Source of the DNA: Lineus longissimus
Lineage: Eukaryota > Nemertea > Pilidiophora > Heteronemertea > Lineidae
DNA: 64,000 bases
NCBI RefSeq assembly: GCF_910592395.1
Contig: NC_088308.1
Span: 21,717,501-21,781,500 of the forward strand
Direction: 5' to 3'
The position numbers and the translations under genes were made by a program. The notes beneath the pieces are model-generated. The model saw only the letters and a program-made list of their open reading frames with translations. It made no database searches and was not told where the DNA came from. Each line of letters opens with the position of its first letter. The first letter of the stretch is position 1. Of this stretch, positions 51,325-63,113 are shown piece by piece.

Positions 51325-54300
51325 TTAGGTAAGCATCAGGCATTGGTAACTACAGGAGAGACGATGGATCAATCGATATCTGCCAGCTGGTTATGTGATC
51401 ATGTTGGGCCTCCTTAGTACAACCCAAAACGGCAAAGGTTCTTGAATAACTGGTAACCATTAGGCATAAGCAATGACAAGAGAGACGATGGAACAATCGA
51501 CCTCCGCCAGAGGGTTATGTGATCACCTTGGTCCTCCTTGGTACAACTCAAAAATGCAAAGGTTCTCGAATAACTAGTAACCATTAGGCGTAAGCAATGA
51601 CAGGAGAGACGATGGAACAATCGACCTCTGCCAGAGGGTTATGTGATCACCTTGGTCCTCAGAGGTACAACCCAAAAATGTAAAGGTTCTCGAATAACTA
51701 GTAACCATCAGGCAAAAGCAATGACAGGAGAGACGATGGAACAATCGACCTCCACCAGAAGGTTATGTGATCACGTTGGTCCTCCTTGGTACAACCCAAA
51801 AATGCAAAGGTTCTCGAATAACTAGTTACCATTAGGCATAAGCAATGACAGGAGAGACGATGGAACAATCGACCTCCGCCAGAGGGTTATGTGATCACAT
51901 TGGTCCTCCGAGGTGCAACCAAAAAATGCAAAGGTTCTCGAATAACTAGTAACCATTAGGCATAAGCAATGACAGGAGAGACGATGGAACAATCGACCTC
52001 CGCCATGAGGTTATGTGATCACGTTGGTCGTCTGAGGCACAACCTAAAAATGCCATGGTTCTCTAATGATAAGTAACCATTAGACATCGCCGATCATAGG
52101 GGAGACGATGGAATAATCTACCTCCACCAGCTACTAATGTGATGTTGGTCGTCTGAGGGACAACCTAAAAATGCCAAGGTTCTACAGTAATAAGTAACCA
52201 TTAGGCACCAACAACTACAAGAGACAAGATGGAACAATCAACCTCCGTAAGTTAGTTTTAGGATCACGTCAATTGTCCGAGGTAGAACCAGAAAGGCCAA
52301 GGTTCTCTTATAATAAGTAACCATTAGGCATCGGCGACTACCCGAGAGACCTAGGAACAATCGAACTCTGCCAGATGGTTATTTGATCAGGTTGGTCGTC
52401 TAGCTAAGGGACAAACTAAAAATGCCACGGTTCTCCTATAACAAGTAAGCATTAGGCATTGGCGAATACAGGAGAAACCACCGAACAATATACCTCCGCC
52501 AGCAACTTATAAGATCACGTTGGTCGTCTGAGGCACAACCTAAAATAGCCAAAATTCTTGGAAAGTGGGTAAGCATCAGGCATTGACGTCTACAGGAGCG
52601 ACGATGGCTCAATCGATATCTGCAAGCTGGTCATGTGATCACGTTGGTCCTCCTTGGTACAACCCCAAAATGCAAAGGTTCTCCAATGATTGGTAACCAT
52701 TAGGCATAAGCAATGACAGGAGAGACGATGGAACAATCGACCTCTGCCAGAGGGTTATGTGATCACATAACTCGTCTGAGGCACAACCTAAAAATCTAAA
52801 AATGCCATGGTTCTCTAATGATAAGTAACCATTAGGCGTTGGCGATCATAGGGGAGACGATGGAAAAATCTACCTCCACTAGCTACTTATGTGATCACGT
52901 TGGTCGTCTGAGGGACAATCTAAAGATGCCAAGGTTCTCCTAAAGCAAGTAACCATTAGCCATTGGCGACTACAGGAGAGACGATGGATCAATCGACCTC
53001 TGCCAGAAGGTTATGTGATCACGTTGGTCTCCGTAGTACAACCAAAATAGGTAAAGGTTCTCGAATACCTAGTAACACTTAGCCATAAGCAATGACAGAA
53101 GAGACGATGGAACAATCGACCTCTGCCAGAAGGTTATGTGATCACGTTGGTCTCCTTAGTAAAACCAAAAAAGGTAAAGGTTCTCGAATACCTAGTAACA
53201 CTTAGGCATAAGCAATGACAGGAGAGACGATGGAACAATCGACCTCAGCCAGAGGGTTATGTGATCACATTGGTCCTCCTTGGTACAACCCAAAAATGCA
53301 AGGATTCTCAGATAATTAGTAACCATTAGACATAAGTAATGACAGGAGACACGATGGAACAATCGACCTCCGCCAGAGGGTTATGTGATCACCTTGGTCG
53401 TCTGAGGCACAACCTAAAAATGCCATGGTTCTCTAATGATAAGTAACCATTAGACATCGCCGATCACAGGGGAGACGATGGAACAATCTACCTCCACCAG
53501 CTACTAATGTGATGTTGGTCGTCTGAGGGACAACCTATAAATGCCAAGGTTCTCGAATAACTAGTAACCATTAGGCATAAGCAATGACAGGAGCGACGAT
53601 GGAACAATCGACCTCCGCCAGAGGGTTATGTGATTACGTTGGTCCTCAGAGGTACAACCCAAAAATGCAAAGGTTCTCTAATTATTAGTAACCATTAGGC
53701 ATAAGCAATGACAGGAGACACGATGGAATAATCTACCTTCGCCAGAGGGTTATGTGATCACGTTGGTCCTGAGAAGTACAACCCAAAAATGCAAAGGTTC
53801 TCGAATAACTAGTAACCATTAGGCATAAGCAATGACAGGAGCGACGATGGAACAATCGACCTCCGCCAGAGGGTTATGTGATTACGTTGGTCCTCAGAGG
53901 TACAACCCAAAAATGCAAAGGTTCTCTAATTATTAATAACCATTAGGCATAAGCAATGACAGGAGACACGATGGAATAATCGACCTCTGCCAGGAGGTTA
54001 TGTGATCACGTTGGTCGTCTGAGGCACAACCTAAAAATGCCATGGTTCTCTAATCATAAGTAACAATTAGACATCGCCGATCATAGGGGAGACGATGGAA
54101 CAATCTACCTCCACCAGCTACTTATGTGATCACGTTGGTCGTCTGAGGGACAACCTAAAAATGCCAAGGTTCTCCAGTAATAAGTAACCTTGAGGCACTA
54201 ACGATTACAGGAGAGACGATGGAACAATCGACCTGCGTCCGTTAGTTTTAGGATCACGTTGGTCGTCCGAGGAACAACCAAAAATGCCAAGGTTCTCTTT

Positions 54301-55497
54301 TAATCAGTAACCGTTTGGCATTGACGATTGCAGGTGAGACGATGGAACAATCTACCTGCGCCAGATGATAATTTGATCACGTTGGTCGTCTGAGGAACAA
54401 CCTAAAATGCTAAGAATCCAATGATAAGTAAACGATTGGTGTTGCTGACTACAGGAGAGACAATGGTACAATCTACCTCTGCCAACTGGTTATGTGTTCA
54501 CATTGGTCGTCTGAGGGATAATCTAAAGATGCCAAGGTTCTCCTATAGCAAGTAACCATTAGGCATTGGCGACTACAGGAGAGACGATGGATCAATCGAC
54601 CTCTGCCAGAAGGTTATGTGGCACGTTGATCCTCGGAGGTACATCCCCAAAATGTAAAGGTTCTCGAATAACTAGTAACCATTAGGCATAAGCAATGACA
54701 GGAGAGACGATGGAACAATCGACCTCCGCCAGAGGGTTATGTGATCACCTTGGTCCTCCTTGGTACAACCCAAAAATGCAAAGGTTCTCGAATAACTAGT
54801 AACCATTAGGCATAAGCAATGACAGGAGCGACGATGAAACAATCGACCTCCGCCAGAGGGTTATGTGATCACGTTGGTCCTCAGAGGTACAACCCAAAAA
54901 TGCAAAGGTTCTCGAATAACTAGTAACCATTAGGCATAAGCAATGACAGGAGAGACGATGGAACAATCGACCTCTGCCAGAGGGTTATGTGATCACGTTG
55001 GTCGTCCGGGGAACAACAAAAAATGCCAAGGTTCTCTTATAATAATTTACCGTTTGGCATTGATGACTGAAGGAGAGGCGATGGAACAATCTACCTCCGC
55101 CAACTGGTTATGTGATCACGTTGGTCGTCTGAGGGACAATCTGAAAATGCCAAGCTTTTCCTATAACAAGTAACCATTAGCCATTGGCGACTACAAGAGA
55201 GACGACGGAACAATATACCCCCGCCAGCTACTTATATGATCGCTTTATTCGTCTAAGGCACAATGGCCTAAAATGCCAAGGTTCTAAAGAAATAAATAAC
55301 CATTAGGCATTGGCGACTACAGGAGAGAAGACGGAACAATCTACCTCCGCAAGCTATGATCACGTTGTTGGTCATTTGAAAGACAACCTAATAATGTCAT
55401 GTTTCCTGGATTGATAAGTAACCTTTAGGCATTGGCAACTACAGGGAAGACTACGGAACAATCCACCTCCACCTGCTGGTTGTGTGATCACGTTGGT
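51325..55497 (+). repeat. 124-bp satellite array, forward orientation
   Basis: About 33 units. Spacing measured at ACTAGTAACC (54671, 54795, 54919) is exactly 124 bp. Each unit carries in order GTAACCATTAGGCATAAGCA, ACAGGAGAGACGATGGAACA, a CCGCCAG box, TTATGTGATCACGTTGGTC, a variable GTCTGAGG/CTCCTTGG box, and AAAAATGC-AAGGTTCTC. Two subfamilies alternate irregularly. Near 52080-52560 and 54180-55490 units are more diverged. The unit length is not a multiple of three, and the short ORFs through it (54943-55173 and others) are chance. Confidence 0.95.
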
Positions 55498-57440
55498 CCC
55501 TCAGACGACCAACGTGATCACATAACCACCTGGCGAAGATTGGTTGTTACATCATCTCTCCTGTCATTGCTTATGCCTAATGGTTACTAATTATTCGAGA
55601 ACCTTTGCATTTTTGGGTTGTACCTCTGAGGACCTCCTGAGCACCTCCTGTCTCTCTTGTAGTTGTCAGGGCCTCATCATCAGATAACCTTGGCATTTTG
55701 AGTTTTTAGATGGTGCCTCGGCGACCAGCGTGATCAACCAGCTGGCGGAGGTGGATTATTTCCCCGTCTCTTCTGTAGTAGTCGTCACTGCTATGGTTAC
55801 TTATAATTCAAGCCTTGGCATCATAAGGTTGTCCTTCAGACGAGTGTGATCTCATCACCAGCTGGCTGAGGTCGATTGTTCCAGCTGGTAGGCGCCAATG
55901 TCTAATGGTGACTTATTATTCCGGAACGTTGGCATTTTTAGTTTGTCCCCAGGCTGGACGACCAACGTGATCACATAGCCAACTGGAAGAGGTTGATTGT
56001 GCCATCTTCTCTCCTGTATATGGTCGGTTACTTATTATTCGAGAACCTTCGCATTTTCAGGTTGTGCCACAGACGACCATCGTGATCAGTTAACCAGCTG
56101 GTGGAGCGGAGGTCAATTGTTCCATCGTCTCTCCAGTAGTCGATGCCTGATGCTTACCTACTTTCCAAGAACTTTGGTAATTTTTAGGTTGTCCCTCTGA
56201 CGACCAGCATGATCACATAATCAGCTGGCGGAGATTGGTTGATCCATCGTCTCTCCTGTAGTCGTCAGTGCCTCATCATCAGATAGCCTTGGCATTTTGA
56301 GTTTTTAGGTAGTGCCTCTGACGTCCAACGTGATCACATAACGAGCTGTCGGGGATCGATTGTTCCATCGTCTCTCCTGTCATTGCTTATGCCTAATGGT
56401 TACTAGTTATTGGAGAACCTTTGCATTTTTGGGTTGTACCGAGGAGGACCAAGGTGATCACATAACCCTCTGGCAGAGGTCGATTGTTCCATCGTCGCTC
56501 CTGTCATTGCTTATGCCTAATGGTTACTAGTTATTGGAGAACCTTTGCATTTTTGGGTTGTACCAAGGAGGACCAACGTGATCACATAACCCTCTGGCAG
56601 AGGTCGATTGTTCCATCGTCGCTCCTGTCATTGCTTATGCCTAATGGTTACTAGTTATTGGAGAACCTTTGCATTTTTGGGTTGTACCAAGGAGGACCAA
56701 CGTGATCACATAACCCTCTGGCGAAGGTAGATTGTTCCATCGTCTCTCCTGTCATTGCTTATGCCTAATGGTTACTAGTTATTGGAGAACCTTTGCATTT
56801 TTGGGTTGTACCAAGGAGGACCAACGTGATCACATAACCCTCTGGCAGAGGTCGATTGTTCCATCGTCTCTCCTGTCATTGCTTATGCCTAATGGTTACT
56901 AGTTATCCGAGAACCTTTGCATTTTTGGGTTGTACCTCTGAGGACCAACGTGATCACATAACCCTCTGGCGGAGGTCGATTGTTCAATCGTCTCTTCTAT
57001 CATTGCTTATGCCTAATGGTTACTTATTATTCGAGAACCTTCACATCTTAAGATTGTATCTCAGACAAGTAATATGATCTGTTAACCAGCTGGCGGAGGT
57101 TGACTGCTCCATCGTCTCCCTGTAGTCTCCAATGCCTCATGGTTTCTTCAATTATCAAAGAACCTTGGTAATTTTAGCTTGTGCCTGCCAACATGGCCAG
57201 ATAACCAGCTGTCAGAGGTTGACTGTTCTGTCCCCAATGCCTAATGGTAACTTATCATTAAAGAAGGTTGTGCCTCAAACAACTTATATGATCTTTTAAG
57301 CAGTTTGCGGAGGTTGATTGTCCCATCGTCTCTCCTGTGGATGCCAATGCCTCTTGGTTACTTAAATCATCAAAGAACCATGGCCAGATAACCAGCTGGC
57401 AGAGGTTGACTGTTCTATAGTCTCCCCTGTTGTCTTATGG
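55498..57440 (-). repeat. 124-bp satellite array, reverse orientation
   Basis: The same unit continues in reverse complement from about 55498, where GATCACGTTGGTC meets GACGACCAACGTGATCAC across CCTCA. About 15 units follow. Those at 56380-57000 are well conserved and those from 57050 to 57440 are truncated and decayed. Together with the forward array this forms a 6.1-kb head-to-head satellite block between the two converging genes. Confidence 0.93.
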
Positions 57441-57746
57441 TTTCTAGCTCTTGTGTAGGGATAAATACGGATCTGTCAACCTTTTTGTAGAGGACAGCTT
57501 CAAAGGAACAGATACACAGTGACGAGTACTCAGCATTGAACGTACTGTAAACCCAGATATGGTCACATGCTTTTGCTTTTGCAAAAAAATCACAAAAATA
57601 TATGTTTGCGAAAAAGAAAAGTGATGAAAATCGAAATTTAAAATAAAATATGTGCAAATAATTCTGATTTTACAGTATCAATGAGAAGCAAGAGACAGAC
57701 AACAATAATCCATAACAGACGTGGCAAATTCCAATTAAACAAATAT

Positions 57747-57752
57747 TTTATT
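57747..57752 (-). terminator. Candidate poly(A) signal on the minus strand
   Basis: TTTATT on the plus strand reads AATAAA on the minus strand, in an A/T-rich setting typical of gene 3' ends. It lies about 4.9 kb beyond the minus-strand stop codon. Earlier hexamers may be used instead. Confidence 0.35.
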
Positions 57753-60700
57753 TGAACAATCTGTTCACAAATAAGAGAAATAACAGCCCAACCAATCATA
57801 TACTACTGTACAAGAACGTTAAGATGATGAATTTCCACAACTCAAGTTGAACAGAACCTCGCATCAGAGGGAATGAAGGTGAAATAAACATGGCAATGAC
57901 GAGACGTGTTTTTTTATAGTTGAAATGGCTCCAACTGTAACTGTATTGCTAGGGCAATATATATATCATTTTGGTCTTACCGAACATCACCACACCTACA
58001 AGTCGACCAATGAGTAGGTATTGTTTCAAAATCGCTTTTAATTTCAATCCATTAATTGCAGTGATTCTTCACTTGAAAATGCCAACAGAAAAGAGTTTCT
58101 GAAGTAAAGCAAGTGCAACAATCTGGTCTAGATTACTCTGATCAACAAAATTGGTTCTTAGGAAGGTTCTGATCTGTAAAAGTTAAAGAAGTGAAGCCAA
58201 ACCAATTAGAGACAGTAGGACAATTTTTCAGCATTTATGATTTCTTTTTGCTGCTCAATTATAAATTCATATTAACCAACACACTTTCATTGATCACAAC
58301 GAGTTTTCAATGGGGTAAACACAACAAGTAGGAATTGAGGTATCACCCAGTACTGATTTTATACTGCCATTCCATGTGCCCTCGTGAATTAACACAGTTT
58401 GAAAGAAGTTCAAGACAGTTAACGTCAGGAATCCCGTCACATTCTTAGCGTCGAAATCATATTGTGTTCTTTCTCTCGACATTCGATTTTAGGTCCAAGT
58501 TACACGAATTCTGCTCCCGTTTTTCGTAATCGTCGTATCCACTTTCAATCCTCGATGTCCAGCCTCTCGTTGCAGAAATTTGTTTTCTCCAATGTCGAAT
58601 TATTGATTTGAGGTAACACATCAAATGGCAGTACAATATCAGTAGTGAAGAAGACCACTGGAACCATTCAGCTCAGAAAGAACGTTCAAGAATGAAAAAG
58701 AGTCTGTGAGCTGTCCATCCCACTTTTACAGTTATACATGTTATCTACTGGTTATGCTGGAATCAAATTGCAATTCACAGAATGGAACAGAAATCCATCT
58801 CGTATTTGTTATACAAACCAGTACAGTAAATTTTTGCAGCTTAGAATTTAACTTTCACTATATCCAATATAGCGGTCTATAAACATCTCTTCATAATTTA
58901 CCCTGTGATATAAATCCATATTCAATTCGCAACCCACGTTATTGTATAAGAAAACTTTTTGTTAGATTTCCCAATGTAAATGCATGTCAAAGGCATTCAC
59001 TGACATGAGAATAAAGGCAAGTAAATGCTTATACTGAAAAGTGCACGTACATTTACACTTTGCATTTCTGTACCACACTGAAGTAAAAGCTTTTACTAGT
59101 CCTTATTCATATCAACATTTTTCGACACACTGATTTTTCTCTGGCAATGACAACAACATTCTCGAATAGTATATTAAAGGATTGAACTGGGTCTCTACCA
59201 TTACCATACCAATAAGAACATATCTTATAGCGGCCATAGTATCCAACATAACCCAATGTCGTCTTTGGCCATTTTTCTCGAACTGTTTCTACTGCTACTT
59301 GCATGTGGTTTTCTTTTCCTGACAGATTCGAGCAAGGTTTCCTTCCATACCCCCTCTATGATCATTCAAGTCAACAGAAGCTTTGCAGTGGTCATCGATA
59401 TTCAAAATATTTCAGATTCGACAGACATCCAAACCTGATCGATTGTGGAAATCTCACATAACAGCATCAACTTTCAAAGGGTATTAACAAGAGAAGTATC
59501 TGTGTTGCAGTCATCTGGTTTTGAACAATAAAAAAATAAACAAACAAATACAAACATTAGAATCACATTTTGAAAGAAAATAACATCTGGCTGTAAGAAA
59601 AATAATTGAATTAGTCATCAAGTGAAACCTGTTGGTCGCTTGTAAATGTACATGCAAGGTATTAAGGTGGTGCAATTATATATAGCCCCCTTACATACCC
59701 AAATTCGCTATTTTTTTGTGAAGCCACAAACATGTTACTGTTTTAAAGATGTGTTTGCCCAACAAATACCAAAGCAAATATGGTGATATCATGAAGAAAC
59801 TAGCACAAAATTCCACACATTAACTTTCCAAAATATTTTCACGGGAAGCAGAATATATTTTCAATATTGCTCAACAGGTTTCACTGCAGTTGACAACACC
59901 AAGAATAAAGCTATTACCACAACACAATATTTAACATAATACTATAATGAAATGGCCAGGGCCATTGTGCTCACCTCATGTGGAGGAAAGATGGATAAAG
60001 AGCATGGTATTGTGTCATGTAGTGTTAGGTTTGATGTAGGTCCAAGCAATTACAATTTCCCCAAAATGGCCAATTTACAGTACATTCGACCTTTGTGACC
60101 TTGAAAAGTAGGTCAAATCAAAGAAGACCCGGGTGACACATTGAATGGTTGTAAGAATTAGATGTACCTATGATATAAAATTGGTGCCAATCGGGCAAGT
60201 AATACTAGGAATAATGGCATTTTGAAGAATTTAGGATTTGGCCCCCTCCCTGGAGGCCAAACGGCAAATCAGATCGCACCAAACTTCGGTACCTGAGACC
60301 ACCTGACCAAGGGGTACATGTGTACTTAATTTGTGATCAATAGTCATTGCAGATAAGAAACGTGCCATAGTTACGGCCTGACGGCCAATTTACGCCATTT
60401 GACCTCTGTGACCTTGACAAGAAGGTCAAATTAAAAACCTGTGTGACATATACTGTATGGTGGTTAGATGTACCCATGATATCAAATTGGTGGCAATCGG
60501 GCAAGAAGTTAAGGAATAATCACATTTTTAAGGTTTTTGGATTTTGCCCCCTGGTGGTCAAGTGGTGAATCATATTGGACCAAACTTCGGTCCCTGAGAT
60601 TACCTGACTAAGGGGTAAATGTGTACCAAATTTGGGATCAATAGTCATTGCAGTTTAGAAACGTGCCATCGTTACATCCTAACGGCCAATTTACACCATT

Positions 60701-60976
60701 TGACCTCTGTGACCTTGAAAAGGAGGTCAAATCAAAAACCCGGAGGATATATGATGCACCTTTGCTAGAAGTACCTACCATATTTTTTTCAAAATTTCCC
60801 GACTACTATTAAGGGAGATATTGCATATTTTCACTTTTAACGTTTGGCCCCCTGGTGGCCAAACCATGAAACGAATCGGACCGAAACTTGGTCTCCAAGG
60901 TGTCATTACATAAGGGTACATGTGTACCAAGTTTCAACTCAATAGCTCTAACAGTTACGAAACGTGCCCTGCTAAC

Positions 60977-60984
60977 GGACGACG

Positions 60985-61055
<71 letters not shown>

Positions 61056-61068
61056 ACGACGGACGCCA
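60977..61068. repeat. (GAC)n / (GACG)n microsatellite
   Basis: Nearly pure GAC repeats flanked by GACGGAC. They terminate the repeat element just described. ORFs coding poly-Arg through it on both strands are artefacts. Confidence 0.95.
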
Positions 61069-61080
61069 CGGTATGGGATA

Positions 61081-61106
61081 AGCTCACCTCTGCTAAGAGG
61101 TGAGCT
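61081..61106. repeat. Perfect 11-bp stem hairpin at the element end
   Basis: AGCTCACCTCT (61081-61091), loop GCTA, AGAGGTGAGCT (61096-61106). It probably marks the terminus of the dispersed repeat. Confidence 0.85.
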
Positions 61107-61224
61107 AATGAATAAATAACACCTCATTACAAAGTTCACATAACTCAACAGAAATGACCGACAGATGGTGTAAATCAGAGAGAAAAATTTATAAGAAGTT
61201 TATGTGAGATACGGGGACAAAACA

Positions 61225-61388
61225 AAACCAATATTTTAATCAAACAATTATTAAAAATATCTAAACAATATTTTGTTCAAACAGACAATTATTTGAAATA
61301 TCTAAACAATATTTTATTCAAACAGACAATTATTTGAAATATCTAAACAATATTTTATTCAAACAGACAATCATTTGAAATATCTACA
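61225..61388. repeat. 41-bp AT-rich tandem repeat, about four copies
   Basis: CAATATTTTGTTCAAACAGA-type units start at 61266, 61307 and 61348, exactly 41 bp apart, with a more diverged copy before them. Confidence 0.9.
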
Positions 61389-61464
61389 AATTTGGATGGA
61401 ATTCATTGCATATTGTATTAATACATACAACTGAAAGAAGTTCCCAAAATACCAGGAGCGCTCG

Positions 61465-61600
61465 GGTAACAAGTTCCAATACCACTTCTGGTATAATAAG
61501 ATCCAATGCCACTTTAATTTTGTTCCGGAAACAAGTTCCAATACCACTTTATAATTAAGCTCTGGTAACTAGTTCCAATGCCACTCCAGTTCTAGTAGCA
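61465..61600. repeat. Degenerate ~48-bp tandem repeat
   Basis: AAGTTCCAATACCACTT and variants (GATCCAATGCCACTT, AGTTCCAATGCCACT) recur about four times with GGTAAC/GGAAAC between them. Confidence 0.7.
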
Positions 61601-62637
61601 GAGCTAGTGGTAACTGTGGTAAGAAATAATTTCAACAAAAAAAACACCAATGCTAGATCAACAACTTTGCAAAAATTAATAGGAACGCCATGGGTACAAA
61701 TACAACACAAAAGCACCGGGTGCGAATTCATACCAGGGTCGTTCATGCAAGTACTTTCAAATTTACTGACAACTTCTGAGGGCATCACATTCAATACCAA
61801 GGTGCCACAACTGCCTAAGGAGGGCAAAGATTGATATGTTCAATAGCGAGTGAAATTACAATACATATCAACACTTCAATTTGTCACAACATCAACACGA
61901 AGTTATATTATGTTACTTACATATTCTTAATATTGACGATACGAAGGTTACATGCTGTGACTGCAGATGGTCTCTTGTGTTTTTGTTGTGTTCCTCACAC
62001 TTGATGAGGACCAAGTATTCATGCGTATCAATTTGACACCATTAAAATTTCTACTTTTCATATTTTTCTTTCAACAAAATTCCCAGACAAGCGTTGTCAA
62101 ATATCGCGCAAATGTGAGCATATGCTCCAATGCATTTCTCATCGCAGCTTCCGAACAGCCCTATTGCAGGTGTGTAGTATTTAGATGCAAAAATCATGAG
62201 ATAAAACAAGTTAAATTTGAACCAAATGCCAATCCCAAGTCTGAAGAAATCGCCAAAAATGGATAGTTCAAGGTCTCCTTTAGTGCCACTTTCGATTACT
62301 TCCAATAGAAAGAGTATGAGGAACTCCCATTTTTCCAACTTAGCAAATTGATTTGAATGCAAATCAATCTTTGCCATCAACCCATCACGTCATTGTCAGC
62401 AAGGGAGCTGCTTTGCAACATTCAATGGACATAACACCCGAGTATCAAATCACTTGTGCATGACAGCCAATAGCCTTGCAATATCCTATTCACGCAAATA
62501 TTGGTACGTAACTTCTAAGCTCGGTAGAAATCGGTCAGTTATAACTGTAAGATATGACAAGTCTCTGAGAATACTTAAGAAAATATGCTTAGTGGACGCC
62601 CCCCCTAACTGATGGTCACTAAAGGAGATCTTAAAAA

Positions 62638-63113
62638 TCAATCTTCTTCCTTATTGCTTTCTGCAAAGCTCTCGCGGTCATCCTCCTGCTCTCGATCACT
62701 CGCTTCGTTCTTGTCATGATCACATTGTTGTCGTTGTTCCTCATGATCGTCGTCACGTTCACGGTTGTTGTCACGATCGCGTTCGTTTTCTCGGCCCCGT
62801 TCGTTACCGTCATGTCGATTATAATTGTGTTGATTGCGATAATTATTTTGATAATTATTGCGGTAATTATTGTTGTAATTTTGATTATTGTGCCAGTAGC
62901 GATGTTGATGGTAATTGTTATAGCGATGCCATGGATGCCAGTGGATGTATGGGCGGTAGAAGTTATGGGAGTCGTATCGAGGCCAGGTCCGATAACCTGG
63001 CAGCCTGTGTCATGGGCTGAACTCCGGGTGGTGCCACCGGGGCTGGTAGTGCCATCCCCTTGGCTGCCAGCGACGGTACACGTAACCACCACGTTGCTGT
63101 CCCCTATAGTTAT
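62638..63113 (-). CDS. Terminal coding exon of an unidentified low-complexity protein, with one in-frame TGA
   Basis: On the minus strand a good acceptor (polypyrimidine, TTTGTTTTCAG) precedes 63113. The best frame starts with the last two bases of a codon and reads NYRGQQRGGYVYRRWQPRGW, then HYQPRWHHPEFSP. After a TGA (63012-63010) it continues 123 codons: HRLPGYRTWPRYDSHNFY, an Asn/Tyr/Arg-rich middle, an Arg/Asp/Glu-rich stretch, and a final SNKEED before the stop at 62638. RGG, W/H and N/Y-rich segments followed by a charged tail suggest an RNA-binding or prion-like protein terminus; I cannot name the family. The TGA sits where Trp would suit (TGG to TGA). It could be a true stop, a mutation, a sequencing error, or a recoded or edited codon. 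Upstream exons are beyond the window or not recognised. Confidence 0.5.

Larger units (their letters stand above)
59960..61106 (-). repeat. Dispersed ~300-bp repeat, three or more units, reverse copy
   Basis: GAAACGTGCC, the reverse complement of the unit start seen at 1541, occurs at 60358, 60658 and 60959 (spacing 300 and 301). Each unit has a GACCTCTGTGACCTTGA box and CCCCTGGTGGCCAA or a decayed variant. The array ends in (GAC)n at 60977-61068 and a perfect hairpin at 61081-61106. GTGCTCACCTCATG near 59972 may be the other terminus, since it resembles the hairpin sequence. Confidence 0.85.
57441..62637 (-). other. Probable long 3' UTR of the minus-strand gene plus flank
   Basis: No coding region is supported on either strand across 5.2 kb. 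From 57753 rightwards the sequence lies between a candidate minus-strand poly(A) signal and the minus-strand stop codon at 62638, so it can be read as one long AT-rich 3' UTR. It carries the reverse copy of the ~300-bp repeat (59960-61107) and two short tandem repeats. UTR status is inferred. Confidence 0.4.

Noticed and set aside
54943-55173. Repeated peptide MTGETMEQSTS... as a possible repeat protein
   Set aside because: The unit is 124 bp, so the frame shifts each unit; the ORF survives only where indels restore frame.
51325-57440. Regular spacing suggested a CRISPR-like array
   Set aside because: The repeats are contiguous 124-bp units without unique spacers, orientation flips midway, and the host is a eukaryote.
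60809-61103. ORFs with poly-Arg tracts
   Set aside because: Translations of the (GAC)n microsatellite and its flanking repeat.
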